The notes under the pieces are model-generated. The model saw only the letters and a program-made list of their open reading frames with translations, did no database searches and was not told the DNA's origin. This document shows, in pieces, positions 7,835-15,630 of a stretch of 28,467 nt of DNA. Every line of letters begins with the position of its first letter. Within the stretch, counting starts at the first letter, position 1. Source of the stretch: a virus; IMG/VR virus record IMGVR_UViG_3300044301_003257, positions 1 through 28,467 of that record, one strand, 5' to 3'. The position numbers and the translations under genes were made by a program.

Positions 7835-9339
7835 CATGGAACATAATCCTTGGTCCACCTGGCACTGGTAAAACAACTAAACTGTTAAATCTAACTGAGG
7901 ACTATTTAAAGGATGGTGTAGCACCACATAAGATAGGTTACTTAGCTTTCACTAAAAAGGCTGCAAACGAGGCTTTAGAACGTGCAAGTGATCGATTCGA
8001 TTTAGATGAGGACGATTTAACTTTTTTTCGAACAATACATTCCCTATGTTATCATTGGCTGGGTTTAAAAACAGCAGACATTATGGCTCGTGCACATTAT
8101 AAAGAATTTAGTAAACTTATGGGTGAGCCATTAAATGGTCAATTAAGTAAAGAAGAAGGTGCAGTTTTTGGGTTATCAAAAGGTGACCAGATGCTGTTTA
8201 TGGAAAATATTGCTAGGAATAAAAAAGTTTCTATCAGAGAGCAATGGGAACAGGCTAACTTAGATATTCCTTGGAACCATGTGAATTGGTTTTGTACTGG
8301 ATTACACAAATTTAAAGAAGAGCGTTTCTTAAAAGATTATACGGACATGCTGTATTTATTTTTAAAAGAAAAAACTAAACCTTCGCTAGACGTTCTTATA
8401 GTTGACGAAGCACAAGACTTATCTAAACTGCAGTGGGACTGTATAAAGAAATTAGCAGAAGGTGTGGATAATGTACACATTGCTGGTGATGACGACCAAG
8501 CTATTTATCAATGGGCAGGAGCAGATGTAGAAACATTTATACAGTTAGAAGGCGAAGTAACTGTGTTAGAAAACTCTTATCGTATTCCTAGAAAAGTACA
8601 CGAAGTTGCGCAAGGAATTCTTAATCGTATTCCTGTTGAAAATAGAAGAGTCAAATCTTGGACTCCTAGATCAGTAGAGGGTGAAATCATGATTCACATT
8701 TCCCATGAACATCTAGACTTTAGTGATGGAGAATGGCTGGTACTTGCTCGAAACGGATATATATTAAATCGGGTAGAAAAATTTTTGCAACAAATTGGAT
8801 TCATTTACGCTAGAAATAATGTGCTTTCCGTGAAACAAGAATTGTTAGATGCCATTGGTAATTGGGAACTGTTACGCAAAAATAGAAAAGTATCTGCCAG
8901 CAAAATACGAGACATATATTTTTTTATGTCTGTTGGTAAAGGTGTGGCAAGAGGTCATAAAAAATTGCCAGGAGTTGGAGAAGATGAATTATTAAGTATA
9001 GAAGATTTAAAAGAAAAACATGGACTCTTGACTGATAGTATTTGGCACGAAGCACTTGATAGGGTAGGTGCTACTCAAAGAGAATACTTAATTGCCTGTC
9101 TAAGAAGAGGTGAACGAGTATCTAACCCTAGAATTCGTTTGTCTACTATACATGCTGCAAAAGGTGGTGAGGCAGATAATGTGGTGGTGTTTACAGATAT
9201 CTCCGTCAAAACTTGGAACGAACTGTATTCTAGACCTGATGGGGAAAACAGAGCATTTTATGTAGCTGTTACTCGTACTCGCAAAAATTTACACATAGTT
9301 CAACCGAACACGTCTAAGTTTTTTAGACCAATTTTATAA
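7831..9339 (+). CDS. UvrD/Rep-type superfamily 1 DNA helicase
   Basis: A 502-aa helicase with all main SF1A motifs: Walker A GPPGTGKT (8-15), motif Ia YLAFTKKAANEA, motif II VDEAQD (191-196), motif III AGDDDQAIYQWAGA (219-232), motif IV NSYRIP, motif V STIHAAKGGEADNVVV and motif VI FYVAVTRTR near the C-terminus. It is shorter than cellular UvrD (about 720 aa) because the 1B/2B insertions are reduced, as is common in phages. It likely unwinds DNA at the fork or in repair. Its ATG overlaps the preceding stop; the next gene starts two bases after its stop. Confidence 0.95.
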   Translation: MTWNIILGPPGTGKTTKLLNLTEDYLKDGVAPHKIGYLAFTKKAANEALERASDRFDLDEDDLTFFRTIHSLCYHWLGLKTADIMARAHYKEFSKLMGEPLNGQLSKEEGAVFGLSKGDQMLFMENIARNKKVSIREQWEQANLDIPWNHVNWFCTGLHKFKEERFLKDYTDMLYLFLKEKTKPSLDVLIVDEAQDLSKLQWDCIKKLAEGVDNVHIAGDDDQAIYQWAGADVETFIQLEGEVTVLENSYRIPRKVHEVAQGILNRIPVENRRVKSWTPRSVEGEIMIHISHEHLDFSDGEWLVLARNGYILNRVEKFLQQIGFIYARNNVLSVKQELLDAIGNWELLRKNRKVSASKIRDIYFFMSVGKGVARGHKKLPGVGEDELLSIEDLKEKHGLLTDSIWHEALDRVGATQREYLIACLRRGERVSNPRIRLSTIHAAKGGEADNVVVFTDISVKTWNELYSRPDGENRAFYVAVTRTRKNLHIVQPNTSKFFRPIL

Positions 9340-9341
9340 AC

Positions 9342-10286
9342 ATGAAAGTCCTTTACAAAGTTAAGGAGTTAAGATATGATAATTTCATGGGAGAAAAACG
9401 AAGGTTGGTTCATGTACATAAAGGTCTTATACAAATTCTAGACCTTCTTCCTGTTATGGAAGTAGTTAAAAACAACCCCACTCGTCAAAAATATAAAGAA
9501 AAACATAAACTAACTTGTTGTGAATGTAAGAAAGAATTTACCTATGAAAGTAGAAGTTCAATACAACGTAAGTACTGTTCTGATACTTGTAGAAATATTG
9601 TTCGCAAACGCAGATACTACTATACAACTAATGAAGAAAAAGTAAGGTTCTGTGCTGTTTGTGAAAATCCCATGCCTTTAGGAACAGATATTATTTGTTC
9701 AGAAGAATGCAAGAGACAGCAACATACAGAAAATACTAAAAATCCTTTTCCTTTAAAAAGTTTAACAGAAAACAGATACCCTCACGAACCAGATGTTATG
9801 GGGGAATGTTACGTTGACCCAGATATATTAGAGCAAGCAATACTTTACACAGATTGTGCGACAGATATAGAAAATAATGGTTACGCTTGCGCAATATATG
9901 AAGACATGGCAGAACTAGATAGAATAATGATGTATGAGTTACAGATGAAACCTACACGTTATGAAAAAAGACACAAAGCTGTATGGAGTGGACAAAATTA
10001 TCAAAAAGTAAAACAAAAAAGAAACTATCGTAGAAAACAACTAGGTTTAGAAAAAGTACCTTCTATAAAAACCAGTAATCTTGATAAGCAAATGAAACAG
10101 AATGTCGAAAGAAGACTTGGTAAAAGACCTAAATTAAAATTTAGCAAAAAAGAACTGCAATATCGAGCAGAAGAAGCAGGAATTATAGGGTTTGCAACAA
10201 TAACACCCATGAGAACTAAGAGTGGTAAATCAGTAGCAGAAGTGTTAGATACTGTTCAAAAAAAGAAAGTAGCAAGAGGAGGTTAG
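9342..10286 (+). CDS. Zinc-binding protein with paired Cys clusters
   Basis: A 314-aa basic protein. Two treble-clef-like clusters are visible: CCECKKEF...YCSDTC (about 57-85) and CAVCENPM...ICSEEC (about 104-124). The rest is Lys/Arg-rich, with YRRKQLGLEKVPS-type segments, suggesting nucleic-acid binding. No enzyme motif is seen. The annotated ATG 9342 has no Shine-Dalgarno and overlaps a promoter (TTTACA 9352, TATGAT 9375-9380). ATG 9387 (residue 16) lies six bases after that -10, so a leaderless start there is likely, possibly with read-through initiation at 9342. It sits just before the hypermodification genes, with one base between its stop and the next start. Confidence 0.75.
   Translation: MKVLYKVKELRYDNFMGEKRRLVHVHKGLIQILDLLPVMEVVKNNPTRQKYKEKHKLTCCECKKEFTYESRSSIQRKYCSDTCRNIVRKRRYYYTTNEEKVRFCAVCENPMPLGTDIICSEECKRQQHTENTKNPFPLKSLTENRYPHEPDVMGECYVDPDILEQAILYTDCATDIENNGYACAIYEDMAELDRIMMYELQMKPTRYEKRHKAVWSGQNYQKVKQKRNYRRKQLGLEKVPSIKTSNLDKQMKQNVERRLGKRPKLKFSKKELQYRAEEAGIIGFATITPMRTKSGKSVAEVLDTVQKKKVARGG
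9352..9380 (+). promoter_or_regulatory. Promoter at the head of the hypermodification operon, possibly leaderless
   Basis: AAAGTCC then TTTACA (9352-9357), exactly 17 bases, TATGAT (9375-9380). It shares the AAAGTCCTTTAC block of other promoters here. The predicted start falls on ATG 9387. It would drive the zinc-binding gene and the genes from 10288 onward. Confidence 0.6.
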
Positions 10287-10287
10287 T

Positions 10288-11136
10288 GTGTGGTATAAAA
10301 GTGAAGGTGTGAAAAACTATTTCAAATTTTTAAACGAAAGACATTTAATTTATTTACGAAAAACTAGAGGAGAAGAATATCCTTGGACAACTGATCCTAT
10401 TCTACAAAAATATAAGTTTACTAACGTGTTCCGTGAAAACGATAGAACTACAGTGTGGTTCAGAGAAAATGTGCGTGAAAACATGCGTGATGAAATGGAT
10501 GTAGCGTTGGCGACTATTATGTTTAGATGGTTTAATTTAATAGAAACAGGAAAGATTTTATTAGAACACGATTTATACAGAGATTGGGACAGTGACTACT
10601 GTGTTGAAATTTTAAGAGATCAACCACAATGGGTTACAGGAGCGTACATTATAAAGACACCGAATGGCATGAACAAACTAGAAGGTGTGTGTTGGTGTAT
10701 CGACCAGATAGCTAACGACAACAATAAGTTTATAGATTCAATGCACGAAGCGAAAGGTTCACTAAAAGCGTTGTGGGACGTGCTTATGCCTTACCCATAC
10801 ATGGGTCCATTTATGGCTTATGAAGTAGTTACCGATTGGCGACATACATTTTTAGGCGACGAAGCTACAGACATTATGACATGGGCAAATCCTGGACCAG
10901 GAGCAAAACGTGGTTTAAACAGAATACATGAACGACCTTTAAATAAACAAATAAAAAGTGACATAAATATAGAGGAAATGCAAGTATTGCTTGAGTTAAG
11001 TCAAGAGTGGTTACATGGACAAGTACCTAGTTTAGAAATGCGTGATATCGAACACACCCTTTGCGAGTTCGATAAGTATGAGCGTGTAAGAAATGGCGAA
11101 GGAAAACCAAGGAGTATATATAAATGGAAGGGATAG
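10288..11136 (+). CDS. DNA base hypermodification protein (aGPT-pyrophosphorylase / 5-hmdU DNA kinase helical-domain family)
   Basis: A 282-aa all-helical protein, GTG start with AGAGGAGG just upstream. It shows PWTTDPILQKYKFTNVFREND (32-52), RWFN (80-83), a helix-hairpin-helix-like MGPFMAYEVVTD (172-183) and GPGAKRGL (203-210). I associate these with the glycosylase-fold family called alpha-glutamyl/putrescinyl thymine pyrophosphorylase, also described as the helical domain of 5-hydroxymethyl-dU DNA kinase. No P-loop is present, so any kinase partner must be elsewhere. In known systems such proteins act on DNA carrying 5-hydroxymethyluracil and help install bulky groups. Neighbours (FkbM methyltransferase, glycosyltransferase, thymidylate-synthase relative) support this. 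The exact reaction cannot be told. Confidence 0.82.
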   Translation: MWYKSEGVKNYFKFLNERHLIYLRKTRGEEYPWTTDPILQKYKFTNVFRENDRTTVWFRENVRENMRDEMDVALATIMFRWFNLIETGKILLEHDLYRDWDSDYCVEILRDQPQWVTGAYIIKTPNGMNKLEGVCWCIDQIANDNNKFIDSMHEAKGSLKALWDVLMPYPYMGPFMAYEVVTDWRHTFLGDEATDIMTWANPGPGAKRGLNRIHERPLNKQIKSDINIEEMQVLLELSQEWLHGQVPSLEMRDIEHTLCEFDKYERVRNGEGKPRSIYKWKG

Positions 11137-11768
11137 AATATTTAGAAAAATTTGGGGGATGGGTGCGTCCTGGCACACTAGACGAATATGTGTTTAAAGA
11201 GATACGTCCTTCGTACAACATGTTGGACATACAGGAAGGCGACACAGTTTTAGATATCGGAGCAAACATTGGTGCGTTTAGTTTATACGCAACACAAGAG
11301 GGTGCTGACAAAGTGTATTCTTACGAACCAGATGAAGATAATTTCCAACTGTTAAATGTAAATAGTCCTAACTCTGTAAACACACGTTGTGCTGTTGTTG
11401 GTGATGATAGTGATTATGTTTATCTGTATGTAAACTCTAAGAAAAACAAAGGTTTACATATGACTCGTGAAGTTAGAGGAAGAGACGCAGTAAAAGTGTT
11501 GGCGTTAAAGTTTGACGACATCATAAACGATAGAAAACCTAACAAAATAAAAATAGATGTAGAAGGAGCAGAGTATGGGTTTATGCCTTATGTGTTCCCA
11601 GATTATGTTGAAAAACTTGTGATGGAAATACATTTTCAATATGATTCTACATGGCGTGCTAAAGGTAAAGAACTTAACCAAAGCATGTTGGATCAAGGGT
11701 TTAAACCTATGCGAGAGTATAGGGACACTGGTAATAATTGGCACACTATAGGAGCATACACAAGATGA
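11124..11768 (+). CDS. FkbM-family SAM-dependent methyltransferase
   Basis: A 214-aa Rossmann methyltransferase. SAM motif I is VLDIGANIGAF (42-52), motif II acidic loop YEPD (67-70), and the FkbM hallmark KIDVEGAE is at 143-150. AAGGAG precedes ATG 11124, which overlaps the previous gene by 13 bases. FkbM enzymes usually O-methylate small hydroxyls on sugars or polyketides. In this operon a plausible target is a sugar or hydroxyl on a hypermodified base, but a role in modifying host surface glycans cannot be excluded. Its stop overlaps the next start (ATGA). Confidence 0.88.
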   Translation: MEGIEYLEKFGGWVRPGTLDEYVFKEIRPSYNMLDIQEGDTVLDIGANIGAFSLYATQEGADKVYSYEPDEDNFQLLNVNSPNSVNTRCAVVGDDSDYVYLYVNSKKNKGLHMTREVRGRDAVKVLALKFDDIINDRKPNKIKIDVEGAEYGFMPYVFPDYVEKLVMEIHFQYDSTWRAKGKELNQSMLDQGFKPMREYRDTGNNWHTIGAYTR

Positions 11769-12070
11769 ATAATGATTTTACAAAATTTGAAAACATGCGA
11801 GTAATCGCACAAAACGATGTTGATAAATTACAGATAGCAGAAAAATCTTATGGCACTTCTTGGCGACAAAGAGGTGGTGTAGGTGCATTTATGATGCTGG
11901 CTCGTAAATGGGATCGTATCGAAAATCAAGTTAAAAAAGTTGCTTACGATATATTCGAAGCACACGAAAAAGATTCACGAGCAGAAGGAATTTTAGACGA
12001 TATTCAAGATCTAAGAAGATATTTGCTTTTAGTTGAAGAACATGTAACCAAAAGAAAGGAGGAACTATGA
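11765..12070 (+). CDS. Nmad1/DUF1599-like small helical protein (tentative)
   Basis: A 101-aa protein starting MNNDFTKFEN; ATG 11765 is chosen for its AGGAG at 11750-11754 and ATGA overlap with the methyltransferase. The core K.YGTSWRQRGGVGAFMMLARKWDRIEN and C-terminal GILDDIQDLRRYLLLVEEH recall DUF1599, also named nucleotide modification associated domain 1, a helical family with a YG.SW motif found next to phage base-modification genes. The assignment is by eye and not certain; MazG-like all-alpha pyrophosphohydrolases are a possible alternative. Its last codons overlap the glycosyltransferase start. Confidence 0.65.
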   Translation: MNNDFTKFENMRVIAQNDVDKLQIAEKSYGTSWRQRGGVGAFMMLARKWDRIENQVKKVAYDIFEAHEKDSRAEGILDDIQDLRRYLLLVEEHVTKRKEEL

Positions 12071-13404
12071 AAATATTGGTAACAATGTATGGGATTAACA
12101 GTCCTGGTGGTATAATAAACCACAATGAAAATTTAATTTCTGGCTTTAAACTACAAGGTCATCACGTTGACTTTATAGAACTTGTGTGGCGAGACAGCAT
12201 TAAAGAAAAAACCACAAAGGACAACAGTGGTTATGAGCATAGAGGATCTGGTATTCCTGTTCATCAAGGAAAAGGTTGGCTGTTTCCAAAAAATAGTCGA
12301 TTTGCGTATAAGGGTAACAGTAATCTTAAAAGGTGGAAAGAGTACGTTGCTGAATACGATTTAATTGTGTGGCAGATACCTGTTCCTACAAAACAAAGAG
12401 ATAACGAAGGCAACACGGATTGGTTAGCTTTGTACGACTTACCTGATAGGATTAAACAGGTAGCTGTTATTCACGATGGTAATATGCAAAAAAGCTATCC
12501 ATGGATTAGCCAAATAGCACATCATTTGAATGGTTTAGCTTGTGTGCATCCTTGTGCTTACCATGGTGCTGCAGTGTTAGACGTACCTAGAGCATTAATA
12601 CTTAACCCACAAGACATAACAACCATTGATGACAAACCTAATTGGAACAGCAGAAAAGATGGTTTTATCTCTATGCAAACATTTAAAGGTTGGAAGCATG
12701 TTGATGATTTAGTCAGAGCCATCCCACATTTACCAGAACATTTTCAGAAACGCATGGCTGGTGGTGGGATAGAGCACAATTACATGACCTCTAAAGATAA
12801 GTGTAAAGAAAACTATTTTGTTAGTCCTGAGAGAGATCCAGATATTGGTTATCAACATCATGGTAAAAAAATATGGGACGTAGCTTTAGATTATGGTATG
12901 GAATGGTTTGGTTATCTAACAGAGGATAAAGTTAGGGAACATCTAAGACAGGTTAAGTGCGTAATAGACCCATCTTGGTCAGTTGCATACGCAAAAATAG
13001 GTGACCATTTTAATCGAGTGATCGTCGATGGGATAATAGAAGGAGCAATACCCATTGCGAGGAACTATGGAATCTCTACCAATGCCGAAGGTGAGGGAGA
13101 AGTGTTTAAACCTTCAGAAAATTATATGATGGTGCCTCATGATGCTACTCCTCAAGAGTTCGCTTCTGTTATTATAGAAACTGTAAACCTACATCAAGAT
13201 TGGGCAGAGGATATACAGGAAAACAACAGAAAACTCGCACAGCATTTCGAAAGAGAACGAGTTGCTCTTCAATATCTGTCATTAGCTAACAACACCCCAA
13301 CAGGGTTTTACAACAAACTCGAAACAGGGGAAGTGTCAGATAAAATTGTTTCTAAAACAAAAGAAATTATGACAGACTTTTTTAGACTGTCCACTGAAAT
13401 ATAA
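12067..13404 (+). CDS. GT-B glycosyltransferase, candidate DNA-base glycosyltransferase
   Basis: A 445-aa protein. The N-terminal domain begins MKILVTMYGINSPGGIINHNENLISG, the Rossmann start with a glycine-rich loop typical of GT4-like enzymes. The middle reads KVFISMQTFKGWKHVDDLVRAIP-like (about 200-220), and the C-terminal donor domain has FGYLTEDKVREHLRQVKCVIDPS and DGIIEGAIPIARNYG (about 282-335), where GT-B enzymes bind the sugar nucleotide. AAAGGAGG lies just before ATG 12067. In this operon it most likely transfers a sugar to a hydroxymethylated base, analogous in logic to T4 glucosyltransferases, though a surface-glycan role is possible. Confidence 0.85.
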   Translation: MKILVTMYGINSPGGIINHNENLISGFKLQGHHVDFIELVWRDSIKEKTTKDNSGYEHRGSGIPVHQGKGWLFPKNSRFAYKGNSNLKRWKEYVAEYDLIVWQIPVPTKQRDNEGNTDWLALYDLPDRIKQVAVIHDGNMQKSYPWISQIAHHLNGLACVHPCAYHGAAVLDVPRALILNPQDITTIDDKPNWNSRKDGFISMQTFKGWKHVDDLVRAIPHLPEHFQKRMAGGGIEHNYMTSKDKCKENYFVSPERDPDIGYQHHGKKIWDVALDYGMEWFGYLTEDKVREHLRQVKCVIDPSWSVAYAKIGDHFNRVIVDGIIEGAIPIARNYGISTNAEGEGEVFKPSENYMMVPHDATPQEFASVIIETVNLHQDWAEDIQENNRKLAQHFERERVALQYLSLANNTPTGFYNKLETGEVSDKIVSKTKEIMTDFFRLSTEI

Positions 13405-13420
13405 CAGGAGATTATAGCAC

Positions 13421-14470
13421 ATGGTAAAGACTATAAATAGCAGAAATGTTCATGAAGCATTTATTTTAGGTATGGACGCATTTACTTGGGATGGTGATGT
13501 TGTTGAACAAGACAGTAGAGCAGGGCAAACTTTAGAGTTTGAAGGTCCAGTTGTAACAACATACGAAAATCCTTGTGAACGTGTAATTTTTTGGGAAGGC
13601 AGGGATGCTAACCCATTCTTTCATTTTATGGAAGGGTTGTGGATGCTGCAGGGCAGAGAAGATGTAGAGTTTGTATCGTACTATAACAAAGGGATGGAAG
13701 CGTTCACTGATAATGGTGAAACTTTTAATGGTGCTTATGGGTATAGGTGGCGAAACTTTTATGAAAAAGATCAACTAGATGTTGTTGTGCGTAGATTAAA
13801 AGAAAACCCTGATGACAGACGTTGCGTAGTAGCGATGTGGGAATGTGATAATGATTTAGACAGAACTACATTAGACACTCCTTGTAACACACACATATAT
13901 TTCAAAGTGCGAAGTGGAAAACTCAACATGACTGTATGTTGTAGGTCTAACGACATGATATGGGGAGCGTATGGTGCAAACGCTGTGCATTTCTCTATGC
14001 TACAAGAATATATGGCAGCAAGAATTGGTGTAGAGGTTGGTGTGTATAATCAAGTAAGCGACAGTTTTCATGTGTACACAAAACTTTTTAACGAAATGAA
14101 AGAAAAATTACCAGAGTTTGATTACTACAGTTTCAAATATCCATTAGTGGGTAATCCTTATAAAGAATTATCGACGTATTCTATGGTCAACTCTCCTGAA
14201 GAGTTTGATGAAGATTTAGATGCATTTTTTAGAGGTCAACAGGTTGCTTTTGCAAACCATTTTTTCTCAGATGTTGCTGTGCCTATGCAAACTGCGTGGC
14301 GAATGCACAAAACTGATAAAAACACTCAAGGAGCAATAGGTGTTTTAAAATCATATTGTAAAGCACAGGATTGGAAAATAGCTTGTGTTGAATGGCTTGA
14401 AAGAAGACAAAAAGGTAAAGAAGAAACTAAAGACATAGAAGCAGTTATAGGAGATAGTGATGTCAAATAA
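13421..14470 (+). CDS. Thymidylate-synthase family enzyme, likely dUMP hydroxymethylase
   Basis: A 349-aa enzyme of the TS fold. Catalytic Cys is C155 in TPCNTH; the general-base Glu is E71 in FMEGLWML; RSND (175-178) matches the phosphate/active-site segment; N187 in YGANAVHF corresponds to the Asn that recognises the uracil ring (Asp in dCMP hydroxymethylases), so dUMP rather than dCMP is the expected substrate. The NDMIWGAYGANAVHFSMLQEYMAARIG block differs from cellular ThyA (one extra residue before the Asn) and resembles phage TS relatives near hypermodification genes. It could be a plain thymidylate synthase or form 5-hydroxymethyl-dUMP. AGGAGA precedes the ATG. Confidence 0.88.
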   Translation: MVKTINSRNVHEAFILGMDAFTWDGDVVEQDSRAGQTLEFEGPVVTTYENPCERVIFWEGRDANPFFHFMEGLWMLQGREDVEFVSYYNKGMEAFTDNGETFNGAYGYRWRNFYEKDQLDVVVRRLKENPDDRRCVVAMWECDNDLDRTTLDTPCNTHIYFKVRSGKLNMTVCCRSNDMIWGAYGANAVHFSMLQEYMAARIGVEVGVYNQVSDSFHVYTKLFNEMKEKLPEFDYYSFKYPLVGNPYKELSTYSMVNSPEEFDEDLDAFFRGQQVAFANHFFSDVAVPMQTAWRMHKTDKNTQGAIGVLKSYCKAQDWKIACVEWLERRQKGKEETKDIEAVIGDSDVK

Positions 14471-15134
14471 TCGTTGGTCGTACAGTAGGTTGTCTGTTTT
14501 TGAGCAATGCCCAAAAAGATATTATTATGCTAATATAGAAAAGATTCCTACACCACAGCATCCTGCTGCAACACGAGGAACAGATATACATAACGAAGCA
14601 GAACTGTATATAAAAGGTGAAGGTCCAATGACTCGTGGGTTAAGTTTTTTTGAGGAAGGTTTCGAACAATTAAGAGAGGGTTACGAAGAAGGAACAGTAT
14701 TCGTAGAAGAAGACTGGGCATTCGATATAGAGTGGCAACCTGCTGCATGGAACGAGGACAAAACTTGGTGTAGGTATAAAATTGATGCGTATGTAAAAAA
14801 ACCTAATCGCACTGTAGTTATCGATTTTAAAACAGGCAGATTTATGGGCAACGAATCTTCACACGAACAGCAGTGTGCTTTGTATGCATCAGCCACCTAC
14901 AATCGTGACCCGAGTATAGAAAATATACAAGCTGAGTTGTGGTATCTAGATCATGGTAAAATTTCTAGACACTCCTATACTGTCGAGGAGATAAAAGAAA
15001 GACAAGAAACATTTCATAACAGAGCATTAAAACTAACAGAAGCAACTGAATACCCAGCAAAAGCTAGTGTTCAAAACTGTAAGTGGTGTCATTATGGTAA
15101 ATCAGGAGTATGTAGTGACTATCGGAGCATCTAA
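14460..15134 (+). CDS. RecB/Cas4-like PD-(D/E)XK exonuclease
   Basis: A 224-aa nuclease starting at ATG 14460, preceded by AGGAG at 14449-14453 and overlapping the TS-like gene by 11 bases. Motifs: WSYSRLSVFEQCPKRYYY (N-terminal), RGTDIHNEAE (QxxxY-type motif I), KIDAYVKK...TVVIDFKTGR (catalytic D and ExK-like DFK), and EQQCALYA. One N-terminal Cys (FEQC) plus three C-terminal Cys (CKWC and GVC) match the 4Fe-4S pattern of Cas4/AddB nucleases. It probably resects DNA ends for recombination or replication, next to polymerase. Confidence 0.88.
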   Translation: MSNNRWSYSRLSVFEQCPKRYYYANIEKIPTPQHPAATRGTDIHNEAELYIKGEGPMTRGLSFFEEGFEQLREGYEEGTVFVEEDWAFDIEWQPAAWNEDKTWCRYKIDAYVKKPNRTVVIDFKTGRFMGNESSHEQQCALYASATYNRDPSIENIQAELWYLDHGKISRHSYTVEEIKERQETFHNRALKLTEATEYPAKASVQNCKWCHYGKSGVCSDYRSI

Positions 15135-15630
15135 CGTAAACGAAGTATTAGACGTATTAGACGGAGGGGAAGTTAAACGCTACCACACTCTGTCAACTAT
15201 CGGAGAACAAACAGTAGGAAGCCATTCTTGGGGTGTTGCTGTTATTTTAAATTGGTTAAAACCAGACATAAGTAAGACAGCTATATTAAAAGCGTTAACA
15301 CATGATGTAGCAGAGAAGCTAACTGGCGATATGCCAGCACCAACAAAATGGAACAACAAAGATTTAGCACTAGAGTTAGCTTTAGTAGAAAAGAACATAG
15401 AAAAAAATCTTGGTGTTGATTACGAGTTGACACCAGAAGAGAAAGAGTTTTTTAAACAATCTGATTTGTTTGAACTTTTATTTTACTGTGTAAATCAACG
15501 TAGTTTAGGCAACACTAACGTAAATGTTGTGTTTAGTAATGGTGTTGAAAAATTAGTTGATATGCAATTAAACGCAAAAGGAAAAGCATTATTGGCACAT
15601 TTAGTACAATCATATGGAGCAACGGAATGA
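15115..15630 (+). CDS. YfbR-like HD-domain 5'-deoxynucleotidase
   Basis: An HD phosphohydrolase of about 171 aa. Metal-binding residues are visible in RYHTL, GSHSWGVA and LTHDVAE, followed by KLTGDMPAPTK, the signature of YfbR-type enzymes that dephosphorylate dNMPs. The frame is open from GTG 15067; starts at ATG 15094 and GTG 15115 are both possible. I prefer GTG 15115 because CAGGAG sits six bases upstream and the product then begins TIGASNVNEVLDVL, as relatives do. In a phage with altered thymine it could remove competing dTMP or balance pools. The stop overlaps the polymerase start. Confidence 0.82.
   Translation: MTIGASNVNEVLDVLDGGEVKRYHTLSTIGEQTVGSHSWGVAVILNWLKPDISKTAILKALTHDVAEKLTGDMPAPTKWNNKDLALELALVEKNIEKNLGVDYELTPEEKEFFKQSDLFELLFYCVNQRSLGNTNVNVVFSNGVEKLVDMQLNAKGKALLAHLVQSYGATE

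Noticed and set aside
9376-9441. 21-codon ORF with ideal AAGGAG spacing (ATG 9376)
   Set aside because: It overlaps the -10 element and the zinc-protein gene in another frame. It could be a leader peptide on read-through mRNA, but nothing else supports it.
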